A stretch of 64,000 nt of DNA, from positions 8,412,269-8,476,268 of the forward strand of contig JAQFVV010012423.1 in the NCBI GenBank assembly GCA_028023455.1, written 5' to 3'. Position numbers and translations under genes: made by a program. Every line of letters begins with the position of its first letter. Position 1 is the first letter of the stretch. This stretch comes from Epiperipatus broadwayi (taxonomy: Eukaryota; Onychophora; Udeonychophora; Euonychophora; Peripatidae). A model generated the notes under the pieces. The model made no database searches. It was not told the origin of the DNA and saw only the letters and a list, made by a program, of their open reading frames with translations. This document shows positions 48,759-60,920 of this stretch, piece after piece.

Positions 48759-48853
48759 TTCAATACAGTCCTTATTGGAGCCATGTATTAGGGTTCTGGA
48801 AACGAAGAAATGATGACAATATATTTTTTGTAACTTATGAGGAAATGTTAAAG
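48759..48853 (+). CDS. SULT-family sulfotransferase, coding exon 4
   Basis: Residues 212 (end) to 243. The join with exon 3 gives [20 protein letters not shown], then [13 protein letters not shown] across to exon 5. The WxHVxxWW-like and (I/L)xFxxYEExxKD blocks are typical of SULTs. The acceptor is TTTTGCAG (48751-48758) and the donor AAG|GTAATG, phase 0. Length is 95 bp, identical to the corresponding vertebrate SULT1 exon. Confidence 0.95.
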
Positions 48854-51503
48854 GTAATGTAATAAAAAAAATGAATTTGGGATATAAATAAGCTAAATTT
48901 TAAAGGAAGCCTTGTTTTTTTTTTTAAAAAAAATAACTAGGATTATTTAAAATTAAGATATGTCTGTTAATTTTTCTATTTTCTGATATCAGTTTTTACA
49001 TTATTATTGTTTAAATTAAATAGTTGTTAAATAATTTATTAATTATTTTTAATATTATATTAAAATATTATATTAATATATTACATATTCTTCTTGTGAC
49101 ATATGGTTGTATTGACTGAAACTTATATATATTAGTTTACAAGATCACAGTGAGAATATATCTAACATGGTTTATCGAAACTTATAATATATGGCTCTTT
49201 AATTTTAAGTAACAATGACTGTTAAGTTATAGTTCAATATCCAAATTGTTTTATAAGTTTCTAGCTACTGTCTCATATCAATGAATAGTATGGTTACAAT
49301 AATGCATTTCCATCTTGGTATTTATTCCAAACTTGCAACAGATGGCTCTGGAGTTAAATAAATGAAGGAATTACTGCTCCTAATGCAAATGCTAGATTGT
49401 TTAGAATGTAAACGAAACTTCAGAGGAAAAAAATTTCAAATTCTATAACCAAAGCTTCCTTGAAATATCTCCATGAGGGAAGGTTCTCCATTATCTATTG
49501 TGTACTGTTATTTTTTTGTTTGCTTGTTAATATTAAACTCCTGCATGTAGTAATTTATATAATTAATATTTAATTTTAAAAACTTGAACAATAAATTTCA
49601 AAAATTACTAAAATAATAATATATATAATTACCAAAAAAAAAAAAAACCTATTCACATTTATTCTTTTTCATAAATATTACGTAAATTAATCTTTATTTA
49701 TTTTTTAATTATATTTAGACTGATAAACTACATATATTTTTTTCTGCTTATCATTTCAAAAGAAGCCTATTTCAGGGGTTACCATTCATTTTTTATGCAG
49801 AACTTCAGATTAAAAAGTTTGAGGCAGATTACAGATGGTCTCTGTTTGCCATACTTTAAACTAAGTCCCTTACATTGGTCCCTTCATCCAGATTAAGAAA
49901 TTTTTGATATAGCAGTTTATCAATGGAAAAATAATCAATCAGATTACCATGCTGTCAAGCATTTCTTAGTCTTCTAATAGATTTATCTATCTTATATAAT
50001 TGATTGCCTGAAGTTGCAGAATAAATTAAAACTTATTTTTCATATCTGCTTTGCTTAGCTATTAAAAACCCAAATAATTAAAGCTATTAATTATCAGATT
50101 ATTAATGTATACTACTTGGATAAAGTTACTGGATATAATTGATGATTATATTAATTTTGCAGTAAAGTTCTACATATGAGTATATATCTTCACACTTATT
50201 TTCAGCCTTATGAAATTTCTACTAAATCAAATTAGTCCCTAATTACATTCAAAGCTATTCATTGACTTTATCAAAATTTGATAATCCATATTTCATTTCT
50301 CTATTTCTTGATCTTTTGGTATTTATATCTATTTTAGTCAAAAATATTTCATATATTTTGACAAGATTGATACAAACTACTCAAAAAAGTCACTGTGGCC
50401 ATTTTAATAGATAAGGCAATTGAAATATGTTGCCATAGTTATAAGACAAACTCACACTTTAATTAACTTTCGAAGGATTTTATTTTAAAGTCATATCTAA
50501 AATATCTTCTTAATTTTCTGCAGATTCATGAATAGGTTTAGCAATAATAAAGATTATTAGCTTTGTAATGTATGTGAAAAGATATACATCTCTTTGAGGA
50601 ATGCCAATTTTTTTAGAAGTTGTATTGTTCAGCAATTGGTTTCTCATATAAAAGAAAATTCCAAATGTTTACTAAATAAAATTGTAAAAAATTGTTATTT
50701 TCAGTCATCCTTCTAATTTTCCATACCCAAAAATCAATGTAGTCAGTGAATTTGACAATGAGAAATATAATAATTTGCATGGTTTTAGTCATATCAAAAC
50801 ACTGTCATAAACTATCATCTTTATTTACAATATACAAATTATATTCATTTACCTTCAAAAATTGTATCATGCATATTTCAATAATATAAGTTAGAAAAAC
50901 ATGACTTATATAAATGGATTAAATCTAAAATCCTATTCATAAGTTAAAATATATAAATAACTGAGACTTATGTATAAAGAAATTAACAAATGAACAATAA
51001 AACTGAAAAAATAAAAGCATAAAATGTTCACAAATTTGCATTGCAAGTTTGAAAATTGTTTTATCTAGATGCAGAATGATATAATTTGATTTTAAAGTTG
51101 GACTCGATTTCATAATGTTATCCATGAATACTTAATTGATTATATATTTTTTTATATATAGTGAATGAATTGTTGTATTGACACTCTTATATAAGATCAA
51201 ATATGATGAATATAGTTATTTACACTGCTTTCCATAATAACAATAATTGTTCAAGACAGTCCCAAATCTTTTATGTCTACTTTATGATCAAATGAGATGC
51301 CATCCTGATTTATTAATTGTATCATTCCATTACTCAAAAACATTTTTCTAAGTTAGATCATTTCCATACTCTCTTCCCTTAATATCAATGCAGCAAATTT
51401 TCTTACCTTATTCATCCATATCATGTATCATCTTTTTGTAGATCTTTAACCATCCCTTGAGATCCAATTTAAGAATTTTATTGTTCATATATTGCCTTCT
51501 CTT
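48854..51503. other. Intron 4, first part, without recognised gene
   Basis: AT-rich sequence with no feature that could be supported. The open stretch at 50937-51125 (minus) shows no motif. Confidence 0.4.
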
Positions 51504-51631
51504 AATAACAGTCAACCTTTAAACTATCAACAATCCCAATCTGTAGTCAAGACAACCTCCTTTAACAATAATACCACCTTTGCTTTGACTACAGTTTGAG
51601 ATTGTTGATAGCATTAAGGGTTGATTGTTAT
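51504..51631. repeat. Short inverted repeat, 47-bp arms
   Basis: 51504-51550 and 51585-51631 are reverse complements with several mismatches (CTATCAACAAT(C/T) and CTGTAGTCAA shared), with a 34-nt spacer. It may be a small foldback or a local inversion inside an older relic. Confidence 0.6.
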
Positions 51632-51949
51632 CATCTACATGTATAAACCTATTAAAGCCTTGAGTAATTGGCTTTATTGTCTTAGTAAATTGACTTTTCT
51701 TATAGTGATGTGTTATGTAGCTTCATTCTTTCAGTGAGACTTGTTTATTTTTTCACCTATTATTTTCACATGTGATTACTCCTTGTTACTTCAGCATACA
51801 TCTTTTCATACTTTGCTTTGCAGTGTAATATCTCTGTATTGCTATTTTATTACATGTTTAAGTGCAGATCCATAAATAAGCAAGTAAAACACATTAAAAA
51901 TACCTTTGTTCAAGTATGTGGATGTAATTTTTTAAATACTAAGTTATTT

Positions 51950-54000
51950 CTGTCAAAAGTACTCTTCCAAGTTCAATTGTATGATTAATTTTATCCATTA
52001 TGTTTCCACATAATCTAATTAAAATATTTATAGTTGTTAATTCCATCTAATTCATTAGCATCAATCTTTATTTTGTTTTTTATGAAAAACCATTAAGCAT
52101 AAAGTATTTTTAGCATTTCTTTTATTTAGCTTTCAGCTGATAATTTTTGAATATTTCTTGAACCTCTGAAGCATTATTTACAAAAACAACCACATTGTTT
52201 GAAATATCTGAATAACTAATACAATGCACATTTAGTTCTTTATTTTTTTCATCTTAAATCATAAAATAGTTTAAATACAATTAGTATGAAAAGTTTGAAA
52301 AGATAGAATCACTTTAGCATATAATTTTATAAATATTCAGTCATCTTCTTAGTGTTAATGATGTAGATTATTGTATTTTAATAGTTATTCTTAGAATTTG
52401 ATGATATTCTATTCCAAAGGTTTAATCACTATAAAGAGAATGTATTTCCATAATCTCTGAATCCTAAAAAATAGAAATTTATATTCATTGAACCATTTCT
52501 AATTAATTTTAATACTCGGAAAGAATTTACTGTACTACATTTTTAAATCCAGCTTGTTTTAGTCAACGGTTTGAATTCAGCATTCTCTATATGAGAGTAG
52601 CAGTATTTTTACTAATAATCTTATATAGAACTGATTGATGAATTATAGGTAAATATCAGTATCACTGTTGTTTTTTCTAATCTTTGCCATTTAGACATTT
52701 GATATGCAGCATAATTTTCTGAAATTTTTCACATGTTTAACTTGCATGTCTTATCTTTTCCTTTAAAATACTTAGCATTGCAAAAGATGTTTGTAAAATC
52801 TACTTTGTTTCCTATTCTTTATTTCTCTATTGTTCTTTGTAAAATTCTTTTACAGACTTCATAATATAGTTCTTTTTTATTAATAATAATGACACCTTTT
52901 TTCCTGTTACTGAAATAACTTCCTTTTCAAAACAAGATATTATGTTATATTTTTGAGACTTATATTCTTTTCTTTAGTTTTCCTGGCAGTTTCACAAGTG
53001 TTATATATAGAGGATCCCAGCAGCAGAAAACGATCTGGATTGGGGATATTCTGCAAAGCTTGTTAAGAATTTATTTTGCGAGCTCTATATATAACATTTG
53101 TAAATACAAGCTTATTAAATTGTCATGTGGCATCTGACTTGATTTGATTTTGTAGTTTCACAAGTATATATTTTTTATTTCATTAACACTTTTTCATAGC
53201 ATTTTATAAAATCCAGAAATTTCGTTCTTCTAAATGGATTATTTTTAAATATTTACATAATTTTTCATAAATTGTCTTCTCTCAGTCGAAAATTGACTTA
53301 TGGATTTTTATTCTTTTGTATTGGTTGTCGGTGAGCAGTTTTTATAAGAGTATTAAATAGTTTCAAATTGATCATTCATCAAGATTGAGCTCTATATTTA
53401 ATCTGTTCTTATTTTGCAAATCATTTGAAAGTTCTAGCTTAAATTCATCAGAGTATTTCTGCATGTTAAGAATGCCAATTGTTAATATTGTCTTTTTAAT
53501 GTCTCTTATCATTTTAGTCTTGCATTAGTCTTACATTTTGCTAATTAACAACCATTTTTTTTTGTCGAATCTATTAATCACATTACAGTCTTGAAATATA
53601 TTTTTTTCTATTGATCAAAATATAATCCAGTTTTGCTGTAAAATTATGAATTTTTGTCAAAAAATAAATAATATAGAGGTTTCACTTCTACAAGTTTCAC
53701 AAATGTATATACTTTTTTATTTCTATATCCATAATCAGTTTTTTCCATTGCACTTTAATGTTTTAATCCTTTTTCAATTCTAGCACCAAAATCTCCAGTG
53801 ACAGTTTTAAAATATTATTTTGTCTCTACATTTTAAAAAAATCCTCTATGTTTTTATTTGAATGAGGATATAAATCTGAATTACCTGTAGTTGTTATTTT
53901 CCATTATACTAATGTTATCACTTTATGAATATCACTCCACTTAATACTTTCAGGCAGTATATGTTTTTTCACCTTTTTTAAAAAAAACTTTATATGACTT
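51950..54000 (-). pseudogene. RTE-type LINE relic, minus strand
   Basis: Pieces in order on the minus strand: endonuclease end with FTAKLDYILIDRKKYISRL near 53640-53580 (family: NEIDYILxNRR). Linker with YSDEFKLELSNDLQNKN near 53460-53400. RT with a YLPIIHQSVLYKIISK block and LKQAGFKNV near 52650-52530, directly comparable to the DQAGFKSGF of the relic at the window start. SEVQEIFKNYQLKAK lies near 52175-52130. Many stops. It is probably a copy of the same LINE group as 1-1560 in opposite orientation. Confidence 0.6.
53009..53145 (+). repeat. Fragment of the hammerhead-bearing foldback family
   Basis: GAGGATCCCAGCAGCAGAAA then ACGATCTGG...TTGGGG (53010-53045) parallels the GAGGA-stem-loop-GAAAAC...TCTGGGG order of the copy at 56060. 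The following AAGCTTGTTAAGAATTTATT and GTAAATACAAGCTTATTAAA plus GTCATGTGGCATCTGACTT (to 53143) match 22838-22927. It is a single-armed, decayed copy inserted within the RTE relic. Confidence 0.55.
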
Positions 54001-54469
54001 TAAAAAATATGACCAATTTTACACTTGACAAAGTTTAACTTAACCCATTCAATATGAAACCATTCTTTTTACAATTCATTAAATCTTTCTTCACACAATC
54101 TAGGTAGTTAGATGACATTGCGGCCTTTGGAATATAAAAGCAATAATTTATTTTTATCAGATGTGACTGTAAATATAACAATAATAGTTTATACATTATC
54201 AGTCCTTTAATAAAAGCCAATTAATGGCTTAGTTAAAAACTTTATAATATACATACATTTTGTTTTAGTTGAAGAATTAACATTAGTTCTAAACATCTTA
54301 GTTATAACTTATTGCAAGTATTTTACTATGGATTATGTCAAAATACAAATAAAGCTTTTTTTTTTTTCTTGTAAAATAAAATTTGGTGGACATTTTTTAA
54401 ATTATAAGTAAATTCTAATTTTATGCTTTATAAGTATAGGGGATTTGAACTCAGATTTTCAAGCATCCT

Positions 54470-54790
54470 TCAACTATCCACACTATCTCATACAACTGAT
54501 ACACATGACCACATACATGTAGAAAAGATAAATAATCACCAATATACATATTTCATGATAAATCAGCACTCATCAGTAGGTCCAGATTATCATCTTCCAC
54601 ACATATATATAATCAGTGCTCAGTTTATATTAAGATAGCAAATCTTCATACTTTAATGGACAGGTTTCAATCCACTCCAACCTCCAACTTTTCAGCCATC
54701 CATATCATTGAAAATCTGATGATGAAAACTCAAATCCCATGCTGATGCTAATATTATTGCCATGCCCATGTTGACCTCAAGTCACTCTGT
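54470..54790 (+). repeat. Third copy of the 12-kb foldback family, single arm
   Basis: Direct-orientation match to 12050-12370: CCACACTATCTCATA, AGATAAATAATCACCAATAT, TTAAGATAGCAAATC and AAAATCTGATGATG occur in the same order with about one mismatch in five to ten bases. Only one arm is present. The motif after CTGATGA is lost. Confidence 0.8.
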
Positions 54791-54932
54791 TTTATATGAA
54801 ATAGTAAAATATTAGTTTTATTATGCCAAATTAGTAAGCATAATATCTAATTATTATAGCATTTTTGTAAGAATTAGTTTTATAAATATTTGTATAATGT
54901 TTGTAAATAAATGTAAATTTCCATTTGTATAG

Positions 54933-55101
54933 GATGTAGGAAACATAATTAAGCGTGTAGCACACTTCTTAGGAAAAAGCGTAACGGATTCACAGATTGA
55001 AGAAATTGCTGATTATACAAATTTCGAACAAATGAAAAATAATAAGGCTTGCAATTATCAGCATGCGATGGACAAAAATAAAACAGCTTTTTTGCGAAAA
55101 G
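54933..55101 (+). CDS. SULT-family sulfotransferase, coding exon 5
   Basis: Residues 244-299 and the first base of 300. DVGNIIKRVAHFLGKSVTDS then QIEEIADYTNFEQMKNNKAC matches the SULT helix block KxxIxKIxxFLGxxL and the TFExMKxNxxxNY block that borders the acceptor-substrate loop. The exon ends FLRKG, the start of the PAPS-binding RKGxxGDWK motif. The acceptor is TTTGTATAG at 54924-54932 and the donor AAAG|GTAAGC. Length is 169 bp against 181 in vertebrate SULT1, a 4-codon difference. Confidence 0.95.
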
Positions 55102-55872
55102 GTAAGCTTTTAAATAAGTTTGCTCTTTTTTTTTTTTTTAGTTTTGGAAATTAATATTCATGTATAATTTACTATTTAGAAACATACTAAATTATTTAGT
55201 GGGGCTGAATTCATGACATTTGATTTCAGACTTCCAATTGGTAATTTAAATATTAGTACAGTATTGAATGTTATATTATATATATATTTTCGAAGCACAT
55301 GTATACATTATCATATGTATACATTGTGTGTGTAAATATATACAATACAAATTAATTTAAAAATAAAGTACGCACAAACACTTTTAATAGTATTATTTAA
55401 AAACATTGTTTTTAATTGTAAAAACATATTTTTATTCCATACTTCTGATTTCTTATTATGTTATAAAAATAAGATTATAAAGAAATGTTAAATATGGATC
55501 AAATTAAAAAAAAAACAGAATAGAATAAAGGTTATATTAATGAGATAATTTAGCATTAGAGTAATATTTTTAAAAATTATATATACACATTAAGACATCT
55601 ACAAAAATAAAATTATTAGCCTTTTTCTTCATTTATTTTGGATGAAAATTGATGATAATAAAATACAAAACATATTATATATAAGTAATATTAAATTGAA
55701 CTTGTGATTTTAAACACATGCTTTTTAATGCGAATATCAATGACTATATATTTGCAATGCAATGGATTTTCAAAGTCGTCAAGTGATTGCAATGTAAACT
55801 AAAAAATTAAAATTTTATTTGTTTTAAATATCAATATATGTGAATTGGTTGGTTTTAAGACAGTGAAGGTAA
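55102..55872. other. Intron 5, first part, without recognised gene
   Basis: No feature recognised. Confidence 0.4.
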
Positions 55873-55975
55873 ATAAACAAAGAGCTTTACTAGTTGCTCA
55901 ACAAGCTTTGTGATAAATGTTTAGCAAGAGAATCTATTTAAAATATCTCTATCAGAAACCACACCCAAAACCCAG

Positions 55976-56006
55976 ATCAATGGTTTTGTGCATTGGCACT
56001 CCTCAG
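55976..56006 (-). ncRNA. Hammerhead-like core, mirrored copy with G-to-A change
   Basis: Minus strand: CTGAGGA (56006-56000), perfect stem GTGC/GCAC with loop CAAT (55999-55988), then AAAA (55987-55984) where the consensus has GAAA, then an ATC triplet (about 55977-55975) in place of the GTC of the other arm. Loss of the conserved G should inactivate it. Confidence 0.45.
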
Positions 56007-56059
56007 TGAGATGCTAGGATATTTTTAGATTTAGTATCTGAAACTATTCTAGCACCTCC

Positions 56060-56091
56060 CTGAGGAGTGCCAAAGCATGAAAACATTGGTC
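56060..56091 (+). ncRNA. Hammerhead-ribozyme-like core, complete consensus
   Basis: CTGAGGA (56060-56066, fits CUGANGA), stem GTGC/GCAT with loop CAAA (56067-56078, first pair G-T), GAAA (56079-56082) and a GTC triplet at 56089-56091 followed by TGGGG. A possible outer helix pairs CAC-TCC before the core with GGAGTG at 56101-56106. All catalytic-core positions are present in this copy, but helix I and III pairing is only partly clear. Confidence 0.5.
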
Positions 56092-56192
56092 TGGGGTTTG
56101 GGAGTGGTTTTTGATAGAGATATTTTAATGCTTTTTCTTGTTAAGCATTTATCACAAAGTTTGTTGAGCAACTAGCAAAGCTCTTTGTTTAT

Positions 56193-58900
56193 ATTTTACA
56201 AGCTTAAAAAAGAAATGGGATCATATGATATATGACTATATTTATTAGTGAATGTAAATGTTTCCCTACACTAAAAAAAAAACTATTTATACATGTGTGC
56301 ATTTTCTAAACAATATTTCAATTATTTGTAATAAAAGTAAACTTTTTAGACTAGACTTTGTTTAATTTTTAGATATTGCTCACTTGCCACATACATGAAA
56401 AAACAACAAATCATCTAGCAGTAAATAAACATTTTAGGTAACATAGTATCATCAGCTATCTTGAAGTAAACAAATAAAATGACCAGCCATTTTATTGCTA
56501 TTGTGGCTACGTTTTATAAATTAGCTGTCTACACTTTTACAGAGAGTTGTTTTGTTAAATGACCATAATTAAGAAAACTAACATAAAAACATGTAATATA
56601 TACATATATGCACTTAAAAAATATGTAAAGAAATCTAAAGAGATGACACCATGAATTAAACAATTATTTTATCATTTCATTATGTATTAAAAAGTTGACA
56701 AATCATTTTGCAGGATGTATACATTTCAGATAAAAAAATCATCATCAGCTACTGAAGCCAATCTTCTTTGCAAGTGTAATATATATTTATATTATTATCA
56801 GCAATTAATATAAAGTGACCAGTTATTAGAGTATCATGGAAAGTTTGCTTCATTCCAAGCAACTGATAATGATTTGAGTGATTTATCTGTTTTTCATGCC
56901 TATTGCAACTGGAAAGTTAATGCTTAATGCATGGTGATTGGAGTCATCATCCCTCTGAATTTCTTTACATATTTTAAGGAACATTTATCTATTTATTATA
57001 TATATTAATGTATAATATAATAGTATAGGATCATGCTTAACCTTTTGTAATGAGTGTTCATGATGTAGATATTGCAATGGTCCATCTAGAACCTGCAGTT
57101 ATGGCCAGCATTCATCATCAGAAGGCATCCTAGATTTATCATTTAGAAAGCATCAACCTTCATTGGGTGTTTAGCTGCTGATATTTGTATAGACTGGGGA
57201 GAATAACTAACCATAGACCCTCTTCCATTATACAAAAGTGACTTTTTTATCTTGTTATATATATTTTTTTCTGAAATTGATTTTACATATATATTTTTCT
57301 GAAAATTCTTTATTTAATAATAGCTCAGGATATGATGCTGTATGTCTAATTTCCAATCATAGCTGTAGAATTAATCAACCAGGCATATCTATTGTTCTTT
57401 CAGAAATAATTATATTTCTGATTTTGCTTTCCACTTCCTTCAACTTCAGATATAATTAATTATGTAAGATTTCAGATTTTATTCTCATTAATTTTACCTG
57501 TTTTAAAGACGCATACCCACCAGTTTTAACTTTTTATACTTGTTATAATCAGCACTTATAAAATTATTGTAAATATTAAATATTTTGTTGAAAAATAGAA
57601 ACATTATGTCTAAATCTAAAGATAAGTTCACTGATTGATTATTAAGAGTTCATAGATTTTTTAATAGAGAGATAATTGATGAGTTGAATCAGACCAAACT
57701 TATTTCTGCTGCATATGAAATTATGATTAAGGTTGAAGGGATTAGCAGTAGAAAAATCATAGTATATAGTTCTGACTGCTGTTAAAGTTACTGTGTGACA
57801 GTAACAAAAGACTTAATGTCAATTCAGAAAGTGCTCCTATTACTTCACTTAATATGAACAATATGATTCTAATATAAACAAGTAGCAAACTTAAATTTTC
57901 AAAGAATTCAGTGATGGAAGTGAATTTTTGCAAATAATTTGAAGCTATTTATTTCCATTATTAATGTAATTGAGGATTACAATTTAACTAAAAACTAATC
58001 CATTTTCTCTTGTCTATCATTGGCTGATATATTACTGAATTATAAAATTGTCATCTGATTAAAGCTGCAAGTCTACACCAATGCTTGCAATAAAATCATT
58101 TTAGCACTGGAGTACTCTCCCAAGCAATTGTCTGAATTTTCTGAAAACACAATCAAGTACCCAAATCTTACGAAAATCTACAGTGACAAAAATCAAATCC
58201 AGTAATATATATCCACATTGTGCATGCTTTTCATATATTTATAGATGTTATATTTTAAAGAAGTACTGCATATATTGCATAACTTGTAAGTATTTTCACT
58301 AAACTAATATTCAGTATATTTGAAATTTTCATTAATCTTTTGAAATCTCTTAAAATTCAACAAGGTGGTTTAGCCAATAATATATTTATAACATATTAAC
58401 CATTTAGCCTCTCATTGCATTACTAATATGAGTACCAAATGTTGTAAAATGGATAAACTATTTTTGTAGCAATAGCTCAAAACCCAAACCACTGTCAAAT
58501 GTTGGAAATAATATTTTATTAATTCTGTTATGTAATGCTACATCAGACTTTTTTTATTACAAATCAGCACGTCAATTTTGTAATGACTCAGTTTGAATCC
58601 TATTTTGTGTTTATAAATTCAAATCATGAAAGAGAATGACATGTCTTCTGACCAAAATAATATTCCTATATTAAATGGTAGAGTTTTTTTATCTTTAATA
58701 GTGTATCTAGATATCACACCACTCATCTCAAATCCAATAGCAGCCTTAATGATATTAATTTTCTGTATTTGAGAGCAACAAACATTGCATCAGTTTGCAT
58801 AAATGTTAATATGGTAATTGTCTCTAACATTAAATATCAGTTTAAATAATAAACAAAATAATATATCAATAATTAATATTTATGGTTTTAATTATTACCA
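56193..58900. other. Intron 5 sequence without recognised gene
   Basis: The stretch at about 57606-57790 has a plus-strand reading with several protein-like segments (SKSKDKFTD, FFNREIIDELNQTKLISAAY) but no identified family. Otherwise nothing. Confidence 0.35.
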
Positions 58901-60100
58901 AATAATAATGCAAATAAAACGATTATAAATACTGATATATTAGTTAATTTTAAGAATTTAGTGCCAGCATACTTATGAATAGCATTTGTACGGAATCATC
59001 TGTTATCTATTTAGCTTTTTAGGCTTCTCATTTGTGATGATGGAATTTGCTTAATTTTAGTTGCTTTCTTTTATCATCAACTTCTCCAAACATTAATCTT
59101 TTTTTTTTCTAATTCCATCAGATCTTTACATAACCAATAAAACAATTTTAATCTGGTTAGGTTTTCTTTGCAATCTATGAAATTCTCAAAAAGCCTCTTT
59201 TTTTTTTGTAATTATCATTATATCTTTTTATATCCATTTGTATTTTTCAGTTGTGTTTTTTTTTTCATTTTATCAAATGATTATTTAATAACTATTGTAA
59301 CTTCCATTTTCAGAATCTTGATTAAATTTTTGATATTATTTTTAAAAGTAATGGATATGTTTTTTAAATTATATCTAGAACACTGAAGTTTGCATGAGAA
59401 TAATTTGTAGTCTTTCATAGTCTTGGTTAAGGTTTTTTGTTATAATTGAAGTCCCAACCAAGAGATTCCAAGAACGAATTACATTTGATGATATCCATAT
59501 GTAGAAACTGCACTCGGATACTTAAAAAAATATGTCAATAAAAAGATTATTGAATTTGCAAATATTTATTGATCATTTTCCTGCTTCTCTTCTGCTTTCA
59601 AGTCCATAATGCTTAGTAGCATTTTTTGCCCTTTTATTTCCAATTTAGACACTCCAGTCATTAATTAGTCAAAGTATATCTTGTTCGCATCTGATAATAA
59701 AAATTTTCAATTTGTTTTTCATTTCTTGAAGTGTTGAAGCATAAAATTGTATACAGTAAACTTTTGATGGGTATCCATGAAATCAGATTGATATTATTTG
59801 ATCATTCCTAGGTTTTTATCCAATAATAATCTTTGTAATATTCTTTCATTATTTCTTCTTTATTGTCTTAATGTTAAGTAATAGATGTATGTTCTGACTA
59901 ATTCCTACCACTCTATCTTACTTTATTGTCACTTACGATATTGATGTATAATTGTAATCACATCAAGTTTTTTGGTTAATAATTTGCACATTCATATTCC
60001 AATGGTTAGTCTAACAACTTCATTTTTTTTCCTGAATGGAGGCATTGACTATCAAACATCTAAATGTCTTTAACCCAATAGCTTTTTATAAAACCATGGG
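58900..60100 (-). pseudogene. Possible RTE-like endonuclease relic
   Basis: Minus-strand reading near 59760-59680 gives YTILCFNTSRNEKQIENFYY, comparable to the YAPTSxxxxxEExEEFYxxL segment of RTE endonucleases. A CFGDFN-type block was not found. Highly decayed and only tentatively assigned. Confidence 0.25.
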
Positions 60101-60699
60101 ATTGGGAAATATTCTTGGTTTATTTTGTAAAGGTCCAAGGGGTTCACTTTTTAGCACCATTTGTTTTATCACACTATTCTTAATTTTCAACATAATATAC
60201 AAAAATAGTTTATAATATGCTTTTTTTGATCTAATTTGAAATAATGTTTAGCTTCTAACATTCTACATTGTTTATGTCTAATATAAATATTAGTTATAAA
60301 ATATTAAGAAACCTAAATAAATATAGAATTGAGTGTTATGAAAAATAGAAATAAAATATCAAAGTTAAGGGGAAAGTGTACACCATTCTTATGAAGATTT
60401 TTATTTAGAGATGAGAAAGTGAAATTCAGTATAGATTTCATTATGAGAATATACAGTGTTGCAAAAATAAAAACCCAATTTTAAATCCATTATATGTCTG
60501 CAATTATGAACCACCTATAAATAAAAATCTTATCACTTGAAAGGGTGGTACATAGAGTTTCAAATGATTATCACTAGATGCCTTTTTCAGTGCATAAACA
60601 GCCTGTTATTCTCAAGATAGCAATCCCATAACCCAAGACATTTTACATTCTATCATTCAAGTAGATCTCCAGATATTTCACCCTGACTTTTTTGATGAA

Positions 60700-60920
60700 G
60701 ATATATCAAAGGTGTGTTTTTGCACCATCATTAGCAATTAATCTAGATGACCTCAAAAACAGAATCATAGCACCTTTGAAAAGCATTTGGGAATAATTTA
60801 ACTATTATTTCAATGTTATCTCAATAGCAAGTGGAAGATTCATAAAGCATTTGTAAAGTTAATAATTTCTTAAACTATTTATAACTTTTTTTGTATAATT
60901 TGTGACTGTTTTGAAATTGG
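60700..60920 (+). pseudogene. mariner/Tc-type transposase C-terminal relic
   Basis: In one frame from 60704: YQRCVFAPSLAINLDDLKNR, IIAPLKSIWE, one stop, then FNYYFNVISIASGRFIKHL and a terminal stop at 60854-60856. This matches the C-terminus of many mariner transposases (VYVPPLPxxLxDLKxRI, then W.EFxYRLDVCRxxxGxHIEHL-stop). Only the last 50 codons are readable; upstream sequence (60560-60700) is decayed and the termini are not clear. It lies in intron 5, same strand as the gene. Confidence 0.65.

Larger units (their letters stand above)
55873..56192. repeat. Foldback element with two hammerhead-like cores
   Basis: Arms 55873-56019 and 56047-56192 are reverse complements (ATAAACAAAGAGCTTT, AGTTGCTCAACAA, TTTGTGATAAATG and TGGCACTCCTCAG shared) around a ~27-nt AT-rich centre. 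AGCTTT..TGATAAATG.T..CAAGAGAA in the left arm also occurs in the 22.6-kb foldback. Divergence between arms is moderate, with several substitutions. Confidence 0.88.

Noticed and set aside
51504-51631. Small inverted repeat considered as another ribozyme-bearing foldback
   Set aside because: It has no CUGANGA or GAAA arrangement in either arm or the loop.
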